Below are positions 52,652 through 62,690 of a stretch of 64,000 nt of DNA, piece after piece. Both the position numbers and the translations under genes were made by a program. Position 1 is the first letter of the stretch; every line of letters starts with the position of its first letter. Origin of the DNA: Arion vulgaris (taxonomy: Eukaryota; Mollusca; Gastropoda; Stylommatophora; Arionidae); contig CM036761.1 of NCBI GenBank assembly GCA_020796225.1, positions 31,880,928-31,944,927 on the forward strand, read 5' to 3'. The notes beneath the pieces are model-generated. The model ran no database searches. It saw only the letters and a list, made by a program, of their open reading frames with translations, and had not been told where the DNA came from.

Positions 52652-53341
52652 TTTATTTTGAAGTGCAGAATAAAAGCTATTTCAAGAGAGATCTTCTTAT
52701 CCTGACTATTTTGAAGTGCAGAATAAAAGTCATTTCAAGAGAGATCTTCTTATCCTGACTATTTTGAAGTGCAGAATAAAAGTCATTTCAAGAGAGATCT
52801 TCTTATCCTGACTATTTTGAAGTGCAGAATAAAAGCTATTTCAAGAGATATCTTCTTATCCTGACTATTTTGAAGTGCAGAATAAAAGCTATTTCAAGAG
52901 ATATCTTCTTATCCTGACTATTTTGAAGTGCAGAATAAAAGCTATTTCAAGAGATATCTTCTTATCCTGACTATTTTGAAGTGCAGAATAAAAGCTATTT
53001 CAAGAGAGATCTTCTTATCCTGACTATTTTGAAGTGCAGAATAAAAGCTATTTCAAGAGATATCTTCTTATCCTGACTATTTTGAAGTGCAGAATAAAAG
53101 CTATTTCAAGAGATATCTTCTTATCCTGACTATTTTGAAGTGCAGAATAAAAGCTATTTCAAGAGATATCTTCTTATCCTGACTATTTTGAAGTGCAGAA
53201 TAAAAGCTATTTCAAGATAGATCTTCTTATCCTGACTATTTTGAAGTGCAGAATAAAAGCTATTTCAAGAGAGATCTTCTTATCCTGACTATTTTGAAGT
53301 GCAGAATAAAAGCTATTTCAAGATAGATCTTCTTATCCTGA
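52652..53341. repeat. 53-bp tandem array (13 copies)
   Basis: TATTTTGAAGTGCAGAATAA, AAGCTATTTCAAGAGAGATC and TTCTTATCCTGAC make a 53-base unit. Variants GAGAGATC, GAGATATC and GATAGATC mark sub-blocks. A single unexpanded copy is at 55798-55880 on the minus strand. Confidence 0.97.
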
Positions 53342-53479
53342 CGACGGAAGGAAAACATAATTAGAGAAGAGATAAAAAACAAGAAGAAATGTGTTTTTTT
53401 ATCAATGTTCTTTGATCTTCATGTCTTGCATAAGTTCTGTTTGTATCCTCCACTTCGTACATAAGTTGTATAAACATGT

Positions 53480-53810
53480 ACGCACAACTGCATAAATCCA
53501 AGAGAATGCCCCGACTCAAGCTGACAAAAGTATGGCTAGAACCGGTCCGCAATGCGGTACGCTGTCAGTTATGTTACATAGGCAAGTCTCAGACACTGGA
53601 ACGAGTTCGAGAATTATGCGTTAATTTTGGACATGTCAGACAGTGTCGTTTTCGTGGTAGAGAGAGAAGATATAGTAATCAACTTATCATGGGTACGGTG
53701 AACAAATGGACCTTGTGATGGCTGCTGCAGCGGAGGACAGAGCACGAATGGGAATGACCAATGTGCCATGACGTCGATCGCGTAAGATAACATAACATTC
53801 AAGGAGAATA
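53480..53810 (+). repeat. Unclassified interspersed repeat M, longer copy
   Basis: Pairs with 4745-5045. An 80-codon plus frame contains NAVRCQLCYIGKSQTLERV and FGHVRQCRFRGRERR, which could be a remnant of an element protein, but I cannot place it. Confidence 0.6.
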
Positions 53811-54159
53811 CTCATCTAAGTTTACTTTTTCCATTAACAAATTATGTTTATTACGTTCTATTCTAGCTTAGTTTTAAACAACATATTTGTATTACCCTTG
53901 ACCCCTACGTGCTCTTTTCAGGCAGGAGTCAGGAGTAATGAACAAGCTGATAGAATGGCTGATATGGGGTACTATATCAGAGGAAGCGGCAACAGATCGA
54001 AATGACAATCCTAACGCGATGAGAAAGTCTTTTCGAACAGAACAGTTTCAGGGTTGAGAGTCCCACTCGCTGACCAGACTGAGAGAGATGGGTGTCAATA
54101 TTGATACAGCCGATAATAACGACATACCAAATATGCATAGATTGAGTAATCAACATCGA
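53811..54159. other. No recognisable feature
   Basis: No matched repeat. The piece from about 53930 may belong upstream of repeat V, but there is no second copy to compare. Confidence 0.35.
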
Positions 54160-54275
54160 ACTGCTGTGTTGGGCCGATGGACGCTGCTGGATTTGTTGAC
54201 GCGAAGATCGGAGCACATATGGACATGTCTGGAGTGATATGATGATAGCCCTCTGATAACTGATAACTGATTTGC
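54160..54275 (+). repeat. Repeat V, second copy
   Basis: GGACGCTGCTGGATTTGTTG and GATCGGAGCACATATGGACA, matching 7662-7760. Confidence 0.55.
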
Positions 54276-54354
54276 ATTTTTTTTCTACTAATTTTAGATT
54301 GAAATATAAATGAATGTATTTCCATTTTCATTGAAGTCTAGTTAATATTTTGTG

Positions 54355-54792
54355 ATTGTCGGTATATTTAGAAATATTGATAGGACTATGATAATTGCAC
54401 TTCGGTGAGTAACCATGTGGGCTCCGATCTCTTTAATACACATGAATATCTTAGTTGTAGTGAACGAACGCTGTAGCAGCGGCGTGGTCCCCGATGTAAT
54501 TGTGAAGATGGTAAATATATTTGTGTAGAAATTCTTTATTTTCAAACAAATCTTTCTAATGAATTTTGCACGAGCAGCGACTTTCCAGCCTGCTCTTCTC
54601 GATTTTGAACTGCAAAGGATTCTTTTACGTGCTCAAATTGAACACGGAACCTACGTTTTATCATCCGTCTCCGATAGTACTAGGAACTCGATCTCACCTA
54701 TACTGAGACCAGGGATCTCTGGAAAAATATCCAGATGTACGTTTACTACGAGAGACGAGCACCTAACCTTCTGGTCACAGAGACCCCTAAAT
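54355..54792 (-). mobile_element. SINE-1 copy, full length
   Basis: Minus strand starts AGGGGTCTCTGTGACCAGAA, GGTTAGGTGCTCGTCTCTCG, then CCAGAGATCCCTGGTCTCAG and GTGTATTAAAGAGATCGGAG. A hAT1 MITE sits at its 5' edge. Confidence 0.92.
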
Positions 54793-54979
54793 CTGGGCCG
54801 TGCCGTGCTATGATACAGAGAGTCGGCCGCATCAGGCGGCACCTTAATGGGGGAGGGGGCGGTATAAGCAGCGAAATCAAAATCACAATTGAAGGTTATT
54901 TTAAATAAAAAACATATAAGGGCAGGGGCGGCATTTCAAAGACTTGCATCATACTGAGAAAATATACCACACGACCCCG
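54793..54979 (+). mobile_element. hAT1 MITE with perfect 8-bp TSD
   Basis: Left CTGGGCCGTGCCGTG, right ACCACACGACCCCG (both with point changes). CCCTAAAT flanks it exactly (54785-54792 and 54980-54987). Confidence 0.92.
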
Positions 54980-54987
54980 CCCTAAAT

Positions 54988-55520
54988 TCATTATAATCTC
55001 TCTAATGAGTCATGTCGATAAACGTAGGTTACTCCAGAATACAAAACACACAATGTCGCTGGTTCTATAAATCAGTCCCTTTGTTGACTTTTTATTCTTA
55101 CTTGATTTTAAAACCTGCAGTTATATTCTCTGTTGTTTTCTTTGCTCGTACGACGCACAACCATCAACGTTATCTGAGATATTAAATTGATATATATTAT
55201 ACGGATCAAAGTTTACTTTTTGAAAAAAAATCAGTTTCGCATAGATACCAGTTCGTAAAGGTAACTACGTTGCATGATTACACATTGTCAATCGAACATA
55301 AGGTCAGAGAAATATAAATTGTGCCGTTCCCTTGCCGATTGATTGAGGAGTTATTGTTTTGCCGAATTTTATATTTTGTTTTAGCAAGTAGTAGATTAAT
55401 TTATTAGCCACCATTATTCATTATCTATCATTGTTATTTTTATTTCCTCTGGTTCAGGTTGAAAAACAAACAATATATTTGCATTCACAATGACGAATTG
55501 AAGGTGGAATGCAGTAAGAC
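54988..55520. other. No recognisable feature
   Basis: AT-rich, no matched repeat. Confidence 0.4.
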
Positions 55521-56036
55521 CAGCGGTTCCCAAACTTTGCAGTACCGTAGACCCCCTTTTTAAAATACATGTTACTGCCGCTGACCCACAGTTTCTATAT
55601 ATGAATTCTTATTGATGAGTTATTCTATATATGAGTTATTATTACACCACACTAAGAGTCATGCTGGCTCCAATTTCTCATATTGCAGGAATCTTCAAAT
55701 GATCTTTTATTGTGTTCTGTCATACATTTATATCCCGGTCTGGTCCGGGTTCTTCGATTTCGCAGCTGAACTAGTTTGCCACTATTTTTATATCGAAATA
55801 GTCAGGATAAGAAGATCTCTCTTGAAATGACTTTTATTCTGCACTTCAAAATAAATTTAACTTTGGCTGTTATATTTTTATATTTTGTAAAACTATAGTA
55901 CTTTGTTTGTACGTGTTTCACTATTTTTATACATGTTTGACAAATTTATTTTTCTGTTTGAATTGTCAAAGATCATAATATTTCATCCAACGTTTGAGGA
56001 CCCAATTTGAGTAACTCACGAGTTTGGGAAACGCTG
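55521..56036. mobile_element. hAT-like element (hAT4) carrying a LINE-b end and repeat S module
   Basis: Left CAGCGGTTCCCAAACTTTGC and right CGAGTTTGGGAAACGCTG are inverted ends of the hAT type. It contains a LINE-b 3' piece at 55798-55880 and AAAACTATAGTACTTTGTTT of repeat S at about 55888. No transposase frame. The flanking octamers match poorly, so the TSD is degraded. Confidence 0.78.
55798..55880 (-). mobile_element. LINE-b end, unexpanded form of the 53-bp unit
   Basis: Minus strand: AACAGCCAAAGTTAAATTTA, TTTTGAAGTGCAGAATAAAA, GTCATTTCAAGAGAGATCTT, CTTATCCTGAC. Same sequence as the start of the 52.65-kb array but present once. Confidence 0.9.
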
Positions 56037-56284
56037 GAATAGACGAAAGCAATATGGATAGAAATGTAGTAGAAAAATACAAACAGTAGTAGAGCGTATT
56101 CCTGGTCGGAGAGAATTTTAAACGTTATTGATGATATATTGTAACGAAACATTAATGCATATATCCTACATACACTTCTTCTTCTGCTGAATATAGCGTC
56201 TTATATAAGATGTACTCTAGTGACATTTTAATTTTAAAGTCTATTATTCCTTAAGTTGAATCCTGCAAAGTGGGTAAAAAACCA
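56037..56284. other. No recognisable feature
   Basis: Unmatched AT-rich stretch. Confidence 0.35.
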
Positions 56285-56415
56285 CTTGGATATAGCACTT
56301 GAGCATGACAACAGCCAGCGAAGGCGGGACATCTAGCCAAAGAGAGAGAGATAAATTCCGAAGGACTGATAGGGTGGCAACGTTCTGCTTATGACAAGCT
56401 ATTGCATGATGGGTT
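56285..56415 (+). mobile_element. LINE-c 3' end fragment
   Basis: CTTGAGCATGACAACAGCC, GGCGGGACATCTAGCC, GAGAGATAAATTCCGAAGGA, GGTGGCAACGTTCTGC match the LINE-c end at 15.1 and 16.4 kb. Confidence 0.82.
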
Positions 56416-56999
56416 ATTTATTAGCGAAGCTTATGTAATCAGGTTTTCCAAGCTCTTTGTCTTGTCTGTCGCAGGTTCGAATCTGGGCCTTGTTCAGTTA
56501 ACAGGTGTATTTTTCCGGAGAAATCAAAATGTACTATATGTCTACCGCTGTGTCGTTTCATATGTGCAAGCGTAAAGGTTAATCGTCTGTGTTTATTCTA
56601 GCACTGTTCAAATATAACATTCGTTTTTATGTTGTGTAGTAGATGTTGTTGGAAGCACACAACACATCCACTCTCTTTGTGGAAAGGTAGCTAGTTGTTG
56701 TCTTACAAACACTCGTCTATGTCGCTAGGCGTTGGACGCCGAGAGAAATGAAGGTAGTCTTTCAATTCATCGTTTGATAATTGTTATTCCTGACCCTCAA
56801 ATACTTGTCTAACGTATTCTTATGTTCTTGCACTCATCTTTCCTTAGACTTCTTACACTTCTTCTTTTTTCTCTTCTATTATTCTTTTGAATGTTACTTT
56901 TCTTAGCTATTTCTATTATGCACCTCTCTTTTGCGCTTCTACCACAATTCTCATTTACTATTCTTTTCTAATCTACATATTTCTACTTTTACAAAACAA
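56416..56999. other. Mostly unmatched; possible tRNA-like fragment
   Basis: CAGGTTCGAATCTGG near 56473 fits a B-box, but only one copy exists and no body can be defined. Confidence 0.3.
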
Positions 57000-57415
57000 A
57001 TCTGAATTCTGGAGAATGACAAAACAAGATGTGTACACACTATCCACCTTCCATACAACTTGTCTGAAAAATATGTTACTTGTTTTATGGCTAAAAAAAC
57101 TACCTATAAGAAAGAACTACTTTTACAGTTTCAACAGGGAAAAATATGAGCACCAACATTCAAAGGAGACACTGGGGATTGGTCGGACATGTGATACATA
57201 TGGAGACTAACTCTGTCAAGAAAGCTGTACTGAGATAGATACCAGAGGATAAACAAAAATGTTGAAGACTCAAAGTGACCTGAATGAGAACAGTAGAACA
57301 AGAACTGAAAGAAATGGATCACATATGGAACACAATTCAGAGGACGGCCAAGGATAAAAAAAAATGGTGTGCATTTGCTTCTGCCCTAAGAGCCTGTGGC
57401 GTCAGAGACGAGACA
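57000..57415 (+). mobile_element. LINE-f tail fragment
   Basis: Pieces: FWRMTKQDVYTLSTFHTTCL, then WGLVGHVIHM-type frame, MRTVEQELKEMDHIWNTIQR, TAKDKKKWCAFASALRACG. This shows the unexpanded form of the segment that became the 48-bp array at 35.4 kb. Confidence 0.88.
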
Positions 57416-57429
57416 GACAAATTTCAACT

Positions 57430-58170
57430 CTTCGTCTATTCTTTATTTCTCTCTTTTACTTTTCTCTCTCTCTCTCTCTGTGCTCTACTCTTGAGCGTTT
57501 ATCGCTTTACCTCGCTACTCTACATGCATTATCATCTCCTGTTTCATTTCGTTTTTCTTCTATTCCACCATTCTTCAAGTGCATTTCTTTTCTACTGATC
57601 TCACCCGTTTCCTTTATCCTGCTATCCTTCTCTCCTAATTTTATGCTCTACTCCTCTAATGTTTTCTGTTTCTGTTCTACTTTCAGATTTCAATCCATGA
57701 CACACACCGTCTCTCTTCTTCTTCTCTATCACTCTTATTATAATTCTTTTTATTTTCCCCTTCTTGTCATTTACCTATTTTCTTATCCAGTAGTTTCCTT
57801 ATCTACTTTTTTCTTCTTATTTCATCCTTCTCGTTGGTTTTTCATTGTCCCTACTTCTCTTCAATTTGTCAGCTATTATTTATCAATTTCAACTCCTCTT
57901 ATGTTCTGTATCTTTATTCTGCTTTCCGTCTAATCCGTTGCTTTTCTATTACACATTACAAAACGTTAATCTTCTATGCTGCCTCCCTGCTATTATTATC
58001 CTCCACTACTCCATTCTGTTGTTCTTCCCTTCTACCATTTTATTGATCTACTATCCTTTTATGTCATTAATCTTGTCCTTTCTATAACATTCTGTTTTCT
58101 TTCCCTCTTCTTCTTTGATTCTCTTTGCTTCCCCTTTTATTCGTATTTCTCTGACATTTACTGCACTTAT
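57430..58170. repeat. Pyrimidine-rich tract
   Basis: About 740 bases strongly biased to C and T on the plus strand, with TCTCTCTCTCTCTCT at 57463-57480. Long Ser/Leu/Phe-rich frames in all forward frames come from this bias and are not genes. Confidence 0.8.
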
Positions 58171-58429
58171 ATTACAATTGATGAAGAAAACTAGCTCACA
58201 GATTTATGCAAAATTTCATCGATGAATACATACAACGTGCTGTATTATGTAAAATATGATTGATGAAGTCTTCTAGCGTGTCTAATTATGAAAAATGTAA
58301 TCGATGAAGACATTCAAGGTGCCGCTATTTGTAAGATTTAATAGACTAAATCTTGTCAGCATGAGAGTGGTTGCAATAACGTAAAATTTGCATTTATAGT
58401 ATTAGCAGATCTTCTTTTTTTTTTCCATT

Positions 58430-58613
58430 CATTTCTTTCTGCCGGCACTCTGTTACCAGGTTGTAGCCCAGTGTCGTATCGTCTTCGGCGCATGTCTAGA
58501 GCATCTCTAATTTGCTGGAGTGATGCATTTCTGCATTTTTTTTCTGTCGACACTCTGCTACCAGGTTGTAGCCCAGTTTCGTATCGTCTTGGGCGTATGT
58601 CTAGTCTCTAGAC
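58430..58613 (-). repeat. Repeat T, two tandem copies
   Basis: ACTCTGTTACCAGGTTGTAG, CGTATCGTCTTCGGCGCATG and CTCTAATTTGCTGGAGTGAT occur at about 58448 and again at 58552. The minus strand is open (NASLQQIRDALDMRRRR and so on), so a LINE-end origin is possible. The second copy is cut by hAT3. Confidence 0.75.
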
Positions 58614-59060
58614 CATAGATTCCGAAACGTTTTCGCACACCCCTTTGCACAAGATAAACTTTGTAAGCCCCCAATCCTCCACATTATACATGTTTGCCAA
58701 CGGCCCCGTCCACATACATACATGTTCTGTTTTCTCTTTGACATAGAAAGTTGATATATATATATATATTTAATACATGGTCAAATTTCAAATGATTATA
58801 TGCATGAACTAGAAAATTGATGAAAAAATGGATCGTGTAAGACGGGCATAAGATGAATTAAAATGCAGAATTCAAATGTTAAACGATTATTCAATCGCAA
58901 AATCATGAAAATAATGTATTTAAGAATGTTTATTATGAATTTCTTCTTTAAGGAGCCACCGACCCTAATCGCCTGAACACACCCAAAATTCTGAACCGCT
59001 ATAGCCCCCTAGAACGCTTCAGCGCCCACTGGGGAGCTACCACCACTTTGTGAAACGCTG
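58614..59060. mobile_element. hAT-like MITE (hAT3) with perfect 8-bp TSD
   Basis: Starts CATAGATTCCGAAACG and ends TTTGTGAAACGCTG, imperfect inverted ends of hAT type. CTCTAGAC is exactly duplicated at 58606-58613 and 59061-59068. Repeat T continues on the far side. 447 bases, no transposase. Confidence 0.9.
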
Positions 59061-59115
59061 CTCTAGACTAGAGCATCTCTAATTTGCTAGAATGATGCAT
59101 TTCTGCATTCTTTTT
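59061..59115 (-). repeat. Repeat T, continuation after hAT3
   Basis: GAGCATCTCTAATTTGCTAG and ATGATGCATTTCTGCATTC complete the copy begun at 58552. Confidence 0.8.
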
Positions 59116-59584
59116 GCACGATATAGACATTTTATCGATATAACGTTTCTCTGGTATTTTCTTTGGCTTTCATTTGTTTGATAGTTTGTGGATTAAACCT
59201 CTACTGACAGTGTACCTACATTTCAATATAAGTCATGTGTCTTTTCTTGATTATATTGGGACGTATTGGCCTTATTTATTTATGTAGTCATATGGCCTAC
59301 ATAGATTGGTCCTACGAAGGAATGATGCTTGCGTAGTGATTTTGCGTGCAAGTCTGTAGTTTAGTCCTGAGAAGGGTTTTGTGTTGGCCTGGGTGTAGTT
59401 CTGGGAAGGTCTTTGTGTTGTTCTGCTGTGTGTGCGGTTCTAGTCTCTGAGTTTTTCACTAATAGTAGTCCTTGGAGAGGCCGGGATGTTTGCTGTCTGT
59501 CTGTAGTTTTGAGGACTTTGTGCTGTTCGGGAGTATGTGTTGCTAGAGTTTGCCTTTGATGCGTGCTGTATATAATGTTCTTAA
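59116..59584. other. No recognisable feature
   Basis: No matched repeat. Locally GT-rich. Confidence 0.4.
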
Positions 59585-59775
59585 ATAGATAACGTGGTCT
59601 GGTTACATTCTAACAAGGTGATCAAACCATTTAATTCTTTGTTTTTCTATGTAATTCAATCACGCTCTTGTTCCAATCTTCCCTATGATGATGGCATTTG
59701 TCAATTTCTTCTTGTGAAGTTACCCTTCCGAAGACATTCCATTTCACGCATACTTCTCTTAAAATTTTGTCATTG
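59585..59775 (-). mobile_element. LINE-i-like fragment
   Basis: Minus strand encodes YIEKQRIKWFDHLVRM, close to the LINE-i YIEKQRFKWFGHLMRM at 48.1 kb. The remainder is diverged. The glycine of GHL is Asp here. Confidence 0.7.
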
Positions 59776-60110
59776 CACAACAGAGAACAAGAAGCAGCAG
59801 GTGATGGGAATCAACAACAAAACATAATAGCACATCTAAATTGCAGTCGCTGCTGTCTACGTGTCGCAACAACGAAATCTAGCACTTAACAGCAACGAAT
59901 GTTAAACAGATCAAGTAAGCCCCAAGGATTTTTCTTATTAACAATGCATGTTGTCCACTGTTAAACTCATTTATTGTTACTCTATAGAACAAATATTTTA
60001 AAGTTGTGCAAATATAACATGATATAACAGACTCCATTGACATGTGTGCAGTCAGAACATTGAATATGTTTTTTTCTGGTTAAAAACAATCAAGTAAATT
60101 AACATAGTAT
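59776..60110. other. No recognisable feature
   Basis: No matched repeat and no coding signal. Confidence 0.4.
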
Positions 60111-60122
60111 ATCCCATCGCAG

Positions 60123-60366
60123 CGTCTGTGGCTTAGGGGTTAGTGACTCGGTCTATTAACCTCGACGTTCTGAGTTCGAATATCGCTGCGATGGTTGCAA
60201 ATTGTTTCGTGTGGATTTTAACATAAGGACAATGGCACCACCCGTTCAGAAAGCAATGGCAAACTACTGAACGTAATAATGCCTAGATAAAATCACAAAC
60301 AGCGTTACAAAGCTGGGGTTGATTCGCACAGTCCTGTAACGGATATGCAATTAACTTTTTTTTTAA
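60123..60366 (+). mobile_element. SINE-6a copy with target-site duplication
   Basis: GTCTGTGGCTTAGGGGTTAG (A-box TGGCTTAGGGG), B-box-like GAGTTCGAATATCG with an extra base, core CAGAAAGCAATGGCAAACTA. Flanks ATCCCATCGCAG (60111-60122) and ATCCCATCGTAG (60367-60378) match at 11 of 12. Confidence 0.94.
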
Positions 60367-60403
60367 ATCCCATCGTAGAAAAAAGCACCACGTTGATAAT
60401 ATC

Positions 60404-60669
60404 TTCTTCTTCTTCTTCTTCGAATGCTTCATATCAACCACTTGTTAACCACTCTGTGTGATTTATATACTATCTAAGCCTGAGAGCGATTGTACGTTGC
60501 GCCAGTTATGCGCCTACAAGTAGGCCAGCACATCCGATTTCTGCTATGCTTTTCATTTACTTTGGTAGCTTACTTAGGATCCTAACTCAGTCGCCTCTAA
60601 CGACATGCCTTGTAGGTCGCAGTGGTACTATTTTGTGCTTCCTTGTGAGTCCGACACCACGCGGGTGGT
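60404..60669 (-). mobile_element. SINE-3 copy
   Basis: Minus strand: CCACCCGCGTGGTGTCGGAC head, TGTCGTTAGAGGCGACTGAG, TAACTGGCGCAACGTACAAT, GAAGCATTCGAAGAAGAAG end with five GAA units. Confidence 0.94.
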
Positions 60670-60796
60670 TTACTAACATAATCTATTCCATCATAGAAAT
60701 AGAAACACCTCGATAATATAAACATTGTTTAGAGAAATACAGTGTGGACAATTTATTGAAGAAACAGTTGAAGAAAGATAAACAGATGAAGAAGAA

Positions 60797-61045
60797 ATTA
60801 TTATATTCCTCTTGTACCTTTGTTGTTCGTTACATAAGACCTTCAAGAACTTGTCCATACCGCTCTATCTTGGCTATCTAGTTAAATATCTTCTGTGGAA
60901 TTAAGTCTAATATTTCTCGCTTCTTGCAGTAAATATTGCTTTAAGGTTTCTTTCTCTAAGGCGTATTATTTTTCTTGAACATTTTTCATGTCAATTCTAA
61001 TGTCTGTTTTGCGATTCTTTGATTATTTATTCTCAAAGCATTCCC
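60797..61045 (-). mobile_element. LINE-a tail fragment, diverged
   Basis: Minus strand: GAGAATAAATAATCAAAGAA (the NDQRI region), AGAGAAAGAAACCTTAAAGC, GATAGAGCGGTATGGACAAG and a TAACGAACAACAAAGGTACA end. Confidence 0.78.
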
Positions 61046-61507
61046 ATAATTTTATCCCCCAATAAAAATAACTTCACAGGAATAAGCGTATAAGAAGAAA
61101 TACAATTCTATAAATAGAAGTAAACACCAGAAAGCATTGTCACAAAGTTTGTCACTGATTTCCAGAGACATACATTGTTGGTGTTAAAATATAGTCCTAG
61201 TTTCAAAGGAAATGGTATTTATCTTGAATAAACAACAGTAGCCATTGATCCTGCTCAGCAGTTGAACCAGCAAGTATAGTATGTCAATTCATAAAGAAAA
61301 CCATCGATATATTATTAATACAATGACAAAGAAAACTAAATCATTCGTCAAATACAAATTTGAAAAATTGTAAAAAAAATATAGAAGTCAGATAACAATT
61401 TGACCGGACACAATCAGCAGCCAAGAAATGATTAACATGTTTTATCAAGAGAAAATGTACACACTGATAACAGAAGAACACAGAAGTTGGATAGTGCACG
61501 CACTCAG
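61046..61507. other. No recognisable feature
   Basis: No matched repeat and no coding signal. Confidence 0.4.
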
Positions 61508-61715
61508 TAGGGAACTTTTTTTTCCACTCCAGAACTTGAGCTTTCAGCTCTTCGGCTCGGTGCCATGGACATCGTAACCCTTTAGTTTGGTGCCACGAAC
61601 ACCGTAAATCTGGAGAACCTGTGTTCCTTTTCTGCCGGCCCATGGAAGGTAATCCGCACTCACAGAGGGCTTGTCACCCGTCGTCCAACGCGCTACGAAC
61701 ACGCTGGGCAGGCGG
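61508..61715 (-). mobile_element. SINE-7 copy
   Basis: Minus strand: TAGCGCGTTGGACGACGGGT head, a B-box damaged by an insertion, GGTGTTCGTGGCACCAAAC body. Confidence 0.9.
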
Positions 61716-61744
61716 ACACTGAGTTGTGATATGTAGACTATCAT

Positions 61745-61965
61745 GAAAACTGACGTACTGTGGATCCCAGAAGACGAAAGATAGGAAGGCCTAGGACAAC
61801 CAAGAGGACTACATTGGGCAGTGAGATACACAGTGACCGTCAACATTTACTCCCAATAATGCTTGACCACATAATGAGAACGATTGAGAGATTGTGTTGT
61901 CGCTCAACCAGATGGCGTAAAGCGCTCAGAAAACTGACTACTTCGTTGTTACAATAAAAAAGAGA
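61745..61965 (+). mobile_element. LINE-l tail fragment
   Basis: Encodes RKIGRPRTTKRTTLGSEIHS, then LDHIMRTIERLCCRSTRWRK and ALRKLTTSLLQ with a stop. The GRPRTT-W-type linker and W-R near the end fit a LINE tail, but the family is not represented elsewhere here. Confidence 0.65.
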
Positions 61966-62036
61966 AATAATATATAGCAGTGTGGAAAACTAAACTATAT
62001 ATTAGAAAAGAAAATATAAAATTTAATGAAAATGAT

Positions 62037-62690
62037 CGCCTGTGTGTTTCAGGGCTCGCAAGGGGAGCAAATAATAGTAATACTGCAACCTATACGGCAT
62101 GTCGTAAGAGGCGACTGATGTAGGGACCTAGGGAAGCTCATCGTCATCATCAAGGTGCGTATCCTTTATAGGACGTTGCTCTCTTTGCAGCACATCTGAA
62201 ATTCACTCTGTCTCTTGTCAGTTCACCCACTTCGTCAATGATCATATTCATGGTTTCTTTAATATTTTGTAGCCATCTTCTTCTTGGTCTGCCTCTGTGT
62301 CCTGGGACCCTGTCATCTAGTATTGTTCTTTCCAGGCCATCGTGACGCTTGATGTAACCAAAGTATGTAATTTTTCTGTATAGTATGTTGTTTATCAGCT
62401 AATTCTCTTTAACATTTAGTTCTTTCAGGACATCAGTGTTCTTTCTTTTTTCTGTTCATGGTATTCGTAGATCTTTCTGTAGCATTTAGTTTCGAATGAC
62501 TGGATTTTCGTTCTTAATTTTCTAGGGAAGCTACCCTTGTAAATATAAAGCATCGCAGAAATCGGATGTGCTGGCCTACTTTTAGGCGCATAACTGGCAC
62601 AACGTACAGTTGCTCTTAGACTCAGATTACATAAAAATCACAAAGAGTGGTTAACAAGTGGTCAACATGGAGCGTTCGAAGAAGAAACAT
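62037..62690 (+). mobile_element. SINE-3 copy split by a LINE insertion
   Basis: Left part CGCCTGTGTGTTTCAGGGCT to CTAGGGAAGCT (62138). Right part resumes with CTAGGGAAGCTACCCTTGTA (62522) and ends GAGCGTTCGAAGAAGAAAC. Removing the insert and one target copy restores the usual order. Confidence 0.94.
62139..62521 (-). mobile_element. LINE-h 383-bp insertion with perfect 11-bp TSD
   Basis: Minus strand reads (with frameshifts) TKIQSFETKCYRKI, ITYFGYIKRHDGLERTIL-type frames, GRPRRRWLQNI and LTRDRVNFRCAAKRATSYK with a stop, then GATGATGACGATG as 3' tail. CTAGGGAAGCT is exactly duplicated at 62128-62138 and 62522-62532. Confidence 0.93.

Larger units (their letters stand above)
52140..53385 (+). 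mobile_element. LINE-b tail blown up by two minisatellites
   Basis: The left edge ACCAAAGCAAAAGGTCGTCC corresponds to YKAKGRPRK coding DNA of LINE-b. The bridge AGAAATAACAGCCAAAG and the right edge AGATCTTCTTATCCTGAC correspond to the EITEAT and RNLFLS-stop parts seen at 48.9-49.04 kb. So the ~140-bp interval between them in normal copies is here about 1.2 kb, because of two tandem arrays. Confidence 0.78.

Noticed and set aside
52178..53341. Possible centromeric satellite
   Set aside because: The arrays are under 1.2 kb in total, derive from a LINE tail and are surrounded by ordinary interspersed repeats.
53476..53718. 80-codon basic frame (repeat M) as a host gene
   Set aside because: The sequence is repeated in inverted orientation at 4745-5045, so it belongs to an interspersed repeat.
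57364..57933. 189-codon hydrophobic plus-strand frame, like a multi-pass membrane protein
   Set aside because: It lies in a pyrimidine-rich tract where all three forward frames are open and Ser/Leu/Phe-rich.
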